NCBI GenBank assembly: GCA_041663425.1
Contig: JBAYMS010000004.1
Location: 1-64,000, forward strand
Source of the DNA: FEN-1322 sp041663425
GTDB lineage: Bacteria > Omnitrophota > Gorgyraeia > 2-01-FULL-45-10
Length of the DNA stretch: 64,000 nt
Reading direction: 5' to 3'
Below are positions 60,747 through 64,000 of this stretch, one piece after another. Within the stretch, counting starts at the first letter, position 1, and the number at the start of each line of letters is the position of its first letter. Under the pieces are notes generated by a model that was not told the origin of the DNA, ran no database searches, and saw only the letters and a list, made by a program, of their open reading frames with translations. The position numbers and the translations under genes were made by a program.

Positions 60747-61401
60747 CGAGCTTGTAATAGCGATAGACGGGCCTGCCGGAAGCGGCAAGAGTACTGTATC
60801 TAAACTGGTGGCTAAATCTCTGGGTGGCGTTTATATAGATACCGGTGCGATGTATAGGGCGTTGACTCTAAAAGCTATGAGGGGAGCTGTTGATCTTAAG
60901 AATGAAGCTGACCTAACTAAGCTTGCAAGATCTACAGAGATAGACCTGAAGGAAGAATCTGGTTCTTTAAAAGTTTATCTGGATGGTGAGAATGTTGCCG
61001 GCCTGATAAGAACGCCGGAACTTACCAACAATGTCAGGTATATCGCACGCGTGCCCGGAGTCAGGGAAGAGATGGTCAGGCTTCAGAGGTCTATAGGGCA
61101 GAGGCATGGTGCGGTGCTTGAAGGCAGGGATATAGGTACGGTAGTTTTCCCGGATGCTGATTACAAATTTTACCTGGATGCTGATCCTGATGAGCGGGCA
61201 AGGCGGAGACATAAAGAGCTGATCGAAGCAGGGCAGCCGGTAAATTTTGACGATATAAAAAAAGATGTTATAAGCCGTGATGAGTCGGACATGACGAGGT
61301 CGGTCGGTGCTTTGAAGAAGGCAGATGATGCGATATCGGTCGATACGACGAGGCTTTCGATTGACGAGGTTGTAAAAAAGATTTTGTCTTATATAAAATG
61401 A
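60730..61401 (+). CDS. cmk: Cytidylate kinase
   Basis: Phosphorylates CMP and dCMP. The product begins MGRKYSELVIAIDGPAGSGKST with the P-loop AIDGPAGSGKST, followed by YIDTGAMYRALTLKA, the CMP-binding LEGRDIGTVVFPDAD and LDADPDERARRR, and ends with the conserved DTTRLSIDEVV. I start at ATG 60730, 17 bases inside tyrA; the frame is open back to 60667, and GTG 60715 is another possibility, since no site has a clear ribosome binding site. It heads the cmk-plsC-ispH-rpsA group, common in several phyla. Confidence 0.93.
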   Translation: MGRKYSELVIAIDGPAGSGKSTVSKLVAKSLGGVYIDTGAMYRALTLKAMRGAVDLKNEADLTKLARSTEIDLKEESGSLKVYLDGENVAGLIRTPELTNNVRYIARVPGVREEMVRLQRSIGQRHGAVLEGRDIGTVVFPDADYKFYLDADPDERARRRHKELIEAGQPVNFDDIKKDVISRDESDMTRSVGALKKADDAISVDTTRLSIDEVVKKILSYIK

Positions 61402-61405
61402 TCTT

Positions 61406-62029
61406 ATGGTCTACTTCGTAGGATGGTCATTATTTTTCGTTTTCTTTAAAGCGTATCTTGGTTTCAAAGTGGTGGGGCGGGAAAATGTTCCCAAGAAGGG
61501 GGCTTTTATATTTGTCTCCAATCATGCCAGCTACTTTGACCCGATACTTTTGGGCACATCTATTCACAGAAGCCTTTATTATATGGCCCGGGAAAATCTT
61601 TTTGCGAAGGGAATTTCTGACTGGATAATGAGAGGCGTTCACGCCTTTCCCGTAAAGCGTGGAACGGGTGATCTGGGTGCGTTGAGGCAGGCGCTTGCGA
61701 TACTTGATGAAGGTAAACCTCTGGCGATGTTCCCAGAAGGGACGCGCGCTACAGATAAGGAATTGCGGTCCGCGAAGCCCGGAGTAGGTTTCATCGTGGC
61801 TAAGGCAGGAGTTCCGGTTGTGCCTGCTTACATTGCTGGTTCTCTCGAGGCGCTGCCGCGAAGCATAAAAACTCTTAAGAGGCACCCTGTTACTATATAT
61901 ATAGGTGAGCCGATAGTTTTTGATGAAGCTATGAAACGTAAAAATAAAGAGGCGTATCGGGCTATGAGCGATGAAATAATGAGAAGGATCGCCATTTTAA
62001 GAGATGAGCATGTCGGTAAAGCTGGCTAA
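61406..62029 (+). CDS. plsC: 1-acyl-sn-glycerol-3-phosphate acyltransferase
   Basis: Adds the second acyl chain in phosphatidic acid synthesis at the inner membrane. The 207-aa protein has a short N-terminal hydrophobic helix, the NHxxxxD motif in SNHASYFD (H40, D45), AFPVKRGTGDLGALRQAL and the FPEGTRA motif, then VPVVPAYIAGS. It is followed by ispH with a 26-base overlap. Substrate-feeding CDP-diacylglycerol synthase (cdsA) is at 44305. Confidence 0.93.
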   Translation: MVYFVGWSLFFVFFKAYLGFKVVGRENVPKKGAFIFVSNHASYFDPILLGTSIHRSLYYMARENLFAKGISDWIMRGVHAFPVKRGTGDLGALRQALAILDEGKPLAMFPEGTRATDKELRSAKPGVGFIVAKAGVPVVPAYIAGSLEALPRSIKTLKRHPVTIYIGEPIVFDEAMKRKNKEAYRAMSDEIMRRIAILRDEHVGKAG

Positions 62030-62876
62030 GAAGACGGGTTTTTGTTTCGGCGTCAAGCGTGCCGTTAGGATGGCAGAAGAGGCATTATCGGAAAAGAAGC
62101 CCATATATTCGCTTGGTTCGATAATTCATAATAAGCAAGTCGTTGGCAGGCTTTCCAAAAAAGGCCTTAAGGTAGTAGAGAATATAAATAATATCAAGAA
62201 GGGGGTGCTTGTAATATCCTCTCACGGGCTTAGCCCGAAAAAACAATCGTCTATAGCAAAGAGGGGTATAGACATCATCGATACAACGTGTCCGTTTGTG
62301 CTGAATGCGCAAAGGATAGCAAGGCGTCTGGCGAGTGAAGGCTATGTGGTTGTGATCGTAGGTGACGCACGCCATCCGGAAGTTAAAGCGCTGGTAGATT
62401 TTGCTGCGAAGAACGTCCGCGTTGTAAAAGATAAGGCTCAGGCAAAGAAACTGAAGTTACGCAGAGCTGATAAAGTAAGTGTGATATCGCAGACGACCCA
62501 GTCTAAGGGCAACTTTTCGGATGTTGTGAAGGTGATAGCTGCGAAGAAGCCGAAGGAGCTGGCGGTATTTAATACGATCTGCGAAGATGCTGAAACTAGG
62601 CAGGAGGACGCCAGAAGATTATCTGCTAAGGTAGATCTCATGATAGTTGTCGGCGGCCGGAACAGTGCAAATACGAAAAGGCTTCTTGACGTGAGTGCGG
62701 CAAATTCACCTGCTGCATATCTTATTGAAACGGAATCTGAGATCAAAGATGATTGGCTCGGATCGGTTAAATCGATAGGCATAACAAGCGGTGCTTCAAC
62801 ACCTGATTGGATCGTTGAAAAAGTAATGAAAAAAATAAACACAAAGCTTCACAGAGCAAAATCAAAAAAATCCTAA
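62004..62876 (+). CDS. ispH: 4-hydroxy-3-methylbut-2-enyl diphosphate reductase
   Basis: Iron-sulfur enzyme of the last MEP step, giving IPP and DMAPP. The 290-aa protein shows the first cluster cysteine in AKKTGFCFGVKRA (C14), SLGSIIHNKQVV, ISSHGLSPK, DTTCPFV, GDARHPEVKAL, SQTTQS, NTICEDAETRQED and the C-terminal TSGASTPDWIVEKV. Two in-frame ATGs (62004, 62010) are equally likely starts. It continues into rpsA after 19 bases, as in bacteria where ispH and S1 are adjacent or fused. Confidence 0.96.
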   Translation: MSMSVKLAKKTGFCFGVKRAVRMAEEALSEKKPIYSLGSIIHNKQVVGRLSKKGLKVVENINNIKKGVLVISSHGLSPKKQSSIAKRGIDIIDTTCPFVLNAQRIARRLASEGYVVVIVGDARHPEVKALVDFAAKNVRVVKDKAQAKKLKLRRADKVSVISQTTQSKGNFSDVVKVIAAKKPKELAVFNTICEDAETRQEDARRLSAKVDLMIVVGGRNSANTKRLLDVSAANSPAAYLIETESEIKDDWLGSVKSIGITSGASTPDWIVEKVMKKINTKLHRAKSKKS

Positions 62877-62895
62877 GAAAGGGGTTGTGTACGTA

Positions 62896-64000
62896 ATGTC
62901 AGAAGAAAAAACTAACAACATAGAAGAGCTGGAAAAAGAAGAATCGAAGGAGGGCAAGAAGATGAGTTTTGCCGACCTTTATCAGCAGAGCATCGTTGAT
63001 ATAAAGGAGGGGCAGATCGTCAAAGGTAAGATTATAGCTATAAACTCTAAGGATGTGGTTGTTGATATAGGGTACAAATCCGAAGGAGCTATCAATATTT
63101 CGGAATTTTCGGATCCGGAAGCTATAAAGATCGGTGACGAAGTAGACGTGTATCTTGAATCTAAAGAAGATGAGAACGGTATGGTCGTTCTTTCGAAGCA
63201 GAAAGCCGAGCGTGCCGTGGGCTGGGAGATGGTAATATCCAGATATGGCGAAGGCGACATGGTCGATGGCAAAGTTTCCAAGAAGGTTAAAGGCGGTTTT
63301 ATGGTCAATATCGGAGTTGAAGCCTTCCTTCCTGCGAGCCTTGCAGCGATGAAAGGCTTTGGCAATCTGAACCAGCTTATCGGTCAGACCTTTCCCTTCA
63401 AGATCGTAAAGATAAATAAGGCGAGAAAGAATATAGTGGTGTCCCGTAAAGATGTGCTTCAGGCGCAGAAGGACGAGGACAAGAAGAAGATATTTGATGC
63501 GCTTCAGAAAGGTGCTATAGTGAGCGGCATCGTCAGGAATATAACCGATTTCGGTGCATTCGTGGATCTCGGAGCGGGAATGACGGGCCTTTTGCACATA
63601 ACCGACATGAGCTGGGGCAGAGTTTCTCACCCAAGTGAAGTGCTGGCTATCGGCGATAAGATAGACGTTGTCGTTCTCGATTTTGATAAAGATTCAGGCC
63701 GTGTATCTCTGGGTCTTAAGCAGAAGACGCAGAACCCATGGGAACTCGTAGACAATAAGTATCCCGTTGGCAGCCGCATAAAGGGCAATGTTGTAAATCT
63801 CGTACCTTACGGTGCGTTTGTTGAGCTTGAAAAGGGAGTGGAAGGATTGCTCCATATTTCAGAGCTCTCCTGGACGAAGAAATACGCCAATCCTAATGAG
63901 CTCCTCGCTATAGGCGACAAGATCGAGGTTCAGGTGCTAGAAGTAGACAGGAATAACAAAAAGATATCCCTGGGTTTAAAGCAGCTTGAAGCAAATCCAT
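62896..64000 (+). CDS. rpsA: 30S ribosomal protein S1 (partial, runs off the window)
   Basis: The frame is open from the ATG at 62896 to the right edge (368 codons) and no stop is reached. Four S1/OB-fold repeats can be seen: IVKGKIIAINSKDVVVDIGY, DMVDGKVSKKVKGGFMVNIG, AIVSGIVRNITDFGAFVDLG and RIKGNVVNLVPYGAFVELEK, the latter two of the RNA-binding type (GLLHITDMSW and GLLHISELSW). A short acidic N-terminal leader precedes the first repeat. Full-length S1 with six repeats is expected. A GTG at 62887 is an alternative start, but AAAGGGG then lies too close. Confidence 0.95.
   Translation, partial: MSEEKTNNIEELEKEESKEGKKMSFADLYQQSIVDIKEGQIVKGKIIAINSKDVVVDIGYKSEGAINISEFSDPEAIKIGDEVDVYLESKEDENGMVVLSKQKAERAVGWEMVISRYGEGDMVDGKVSKKVKGGFMVNIGVEAFLPASLAAMKGFGNLNQLIGQTFPFKIVKINKARKNIVVSRKDVLQAQKDEDKKKIFDALQKGAIVSGIVRNITDFGAFVDLGAGMTGLLHITDMSWGRVSHPSEVLAIGDKIDVVVLDFDKDSGRVSLGLKQKTQNPWELVDNKYPVGSRIKGNVVNLVPYGAFVELEKGVEGLLHISELSWTKKYANPNELLAIGDKIEVQVLEVDRNNKKISLGLKQLEANP

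Noticed and set aside
62899..63630. Minus-strand open frame of 243 codons opposite the right-edge gene
   Set aside because: The + strand frame encodes clear S1 repeats of rpsA, so the minus frame is a shadow.

Overview
The window reads as a stretch of chromosome from an uncultivated Gram-negative bacterium, most likely of the Omnitrophota (candidate phylum OP3) or a close relative. This placement is an inference. It rests on a full Kdo/heptose lipopolysaccharide gene set, split and fused glycosyltransferases, and the mixture of gene orders (tig-clpP, rimP-nusA-infB, scpA-scpB, cmk-plsC-ispH-rpsA). No rRNA or marker phylogeny is available in the window to confirm it. There are 63 protein genes, all on the + strand, mostly separated by 0-30 bases or overlapping. 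No tRNA, rRNA, CRISPR or insertion sequence with a transposase was seen, and no gap without a gene exceeds 300 bases.

Layout. 1-5372: branched-chain amino acid genes ilvD(partial)-ilvB-ilvN-ilvC-leuA. 5379-8742: shikimate genes aroE, aroC and aroK with a prepilin peptidase between them. 8739-12875: a small membrane protein, dprA, topA, xerC. 12876-14247: an accessory island holding one AT-richer gene of unknown function between two inverted, strongly structured repeat elements. 14248-25507: Kdo transferase, lpxK, an acyltransferase fused to an ELM1-like domain, a GT4-GT9 fusion, a GT4, a NodB deacetylase and three GT9 heptosyltransferases, closed by a terminator. 25605-32432: a small membrane protein, a degenerate YchF-like protein, a flavin-binding-fold protein, a conserved protein of uncertain function, then hldE1, kdsB, kdsA, kdsD, kdsC. 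32540-34993: lpxL from a leaderless promoter, an LptC-LptA fusion, lptB.

35055-42750: tig-clpP, a serine-pathway pair (class V aminotransferase and serA), a homocitrate-synthase-like gene, a small secreted protein, purA. 42815-43495: an OmpA-type lipoprotein with its own promoter and terminator. 43596-50101: isoprenoid and envelope genes uppS-cdsA-dxr-rseP-ispG, then proS. 50110-54175: promoter, leader terminator, rimP-nusA-infB. 54184-60746: trpS, scpA-scpB, and a second aromatic cluster pheA-hisC-aroF-tyrA. 60730-64000: cmk-plsC-ispH-rpsA (truncated by the window edge).

The genes together describe an autotrophic-looking amino acid metabolism (Val/Ile/Leu, Phe/Tyr, Ser) and an outer membrane with Kdo-heptose LPS. 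The most unusual signals are: a 63-bp palindromic element inserted in frame, with a 6-bp target duplication, into the chorismate mutase part of pheA (56652-56726); the inverted pair of two-hairpin elements with compensatory changes at 12892-13025 and 14087-14221 bracketing an unknown membrane-anchored coiled-coil gene; and a leader terminator directly behind the rimP-nusA-infB promoter.
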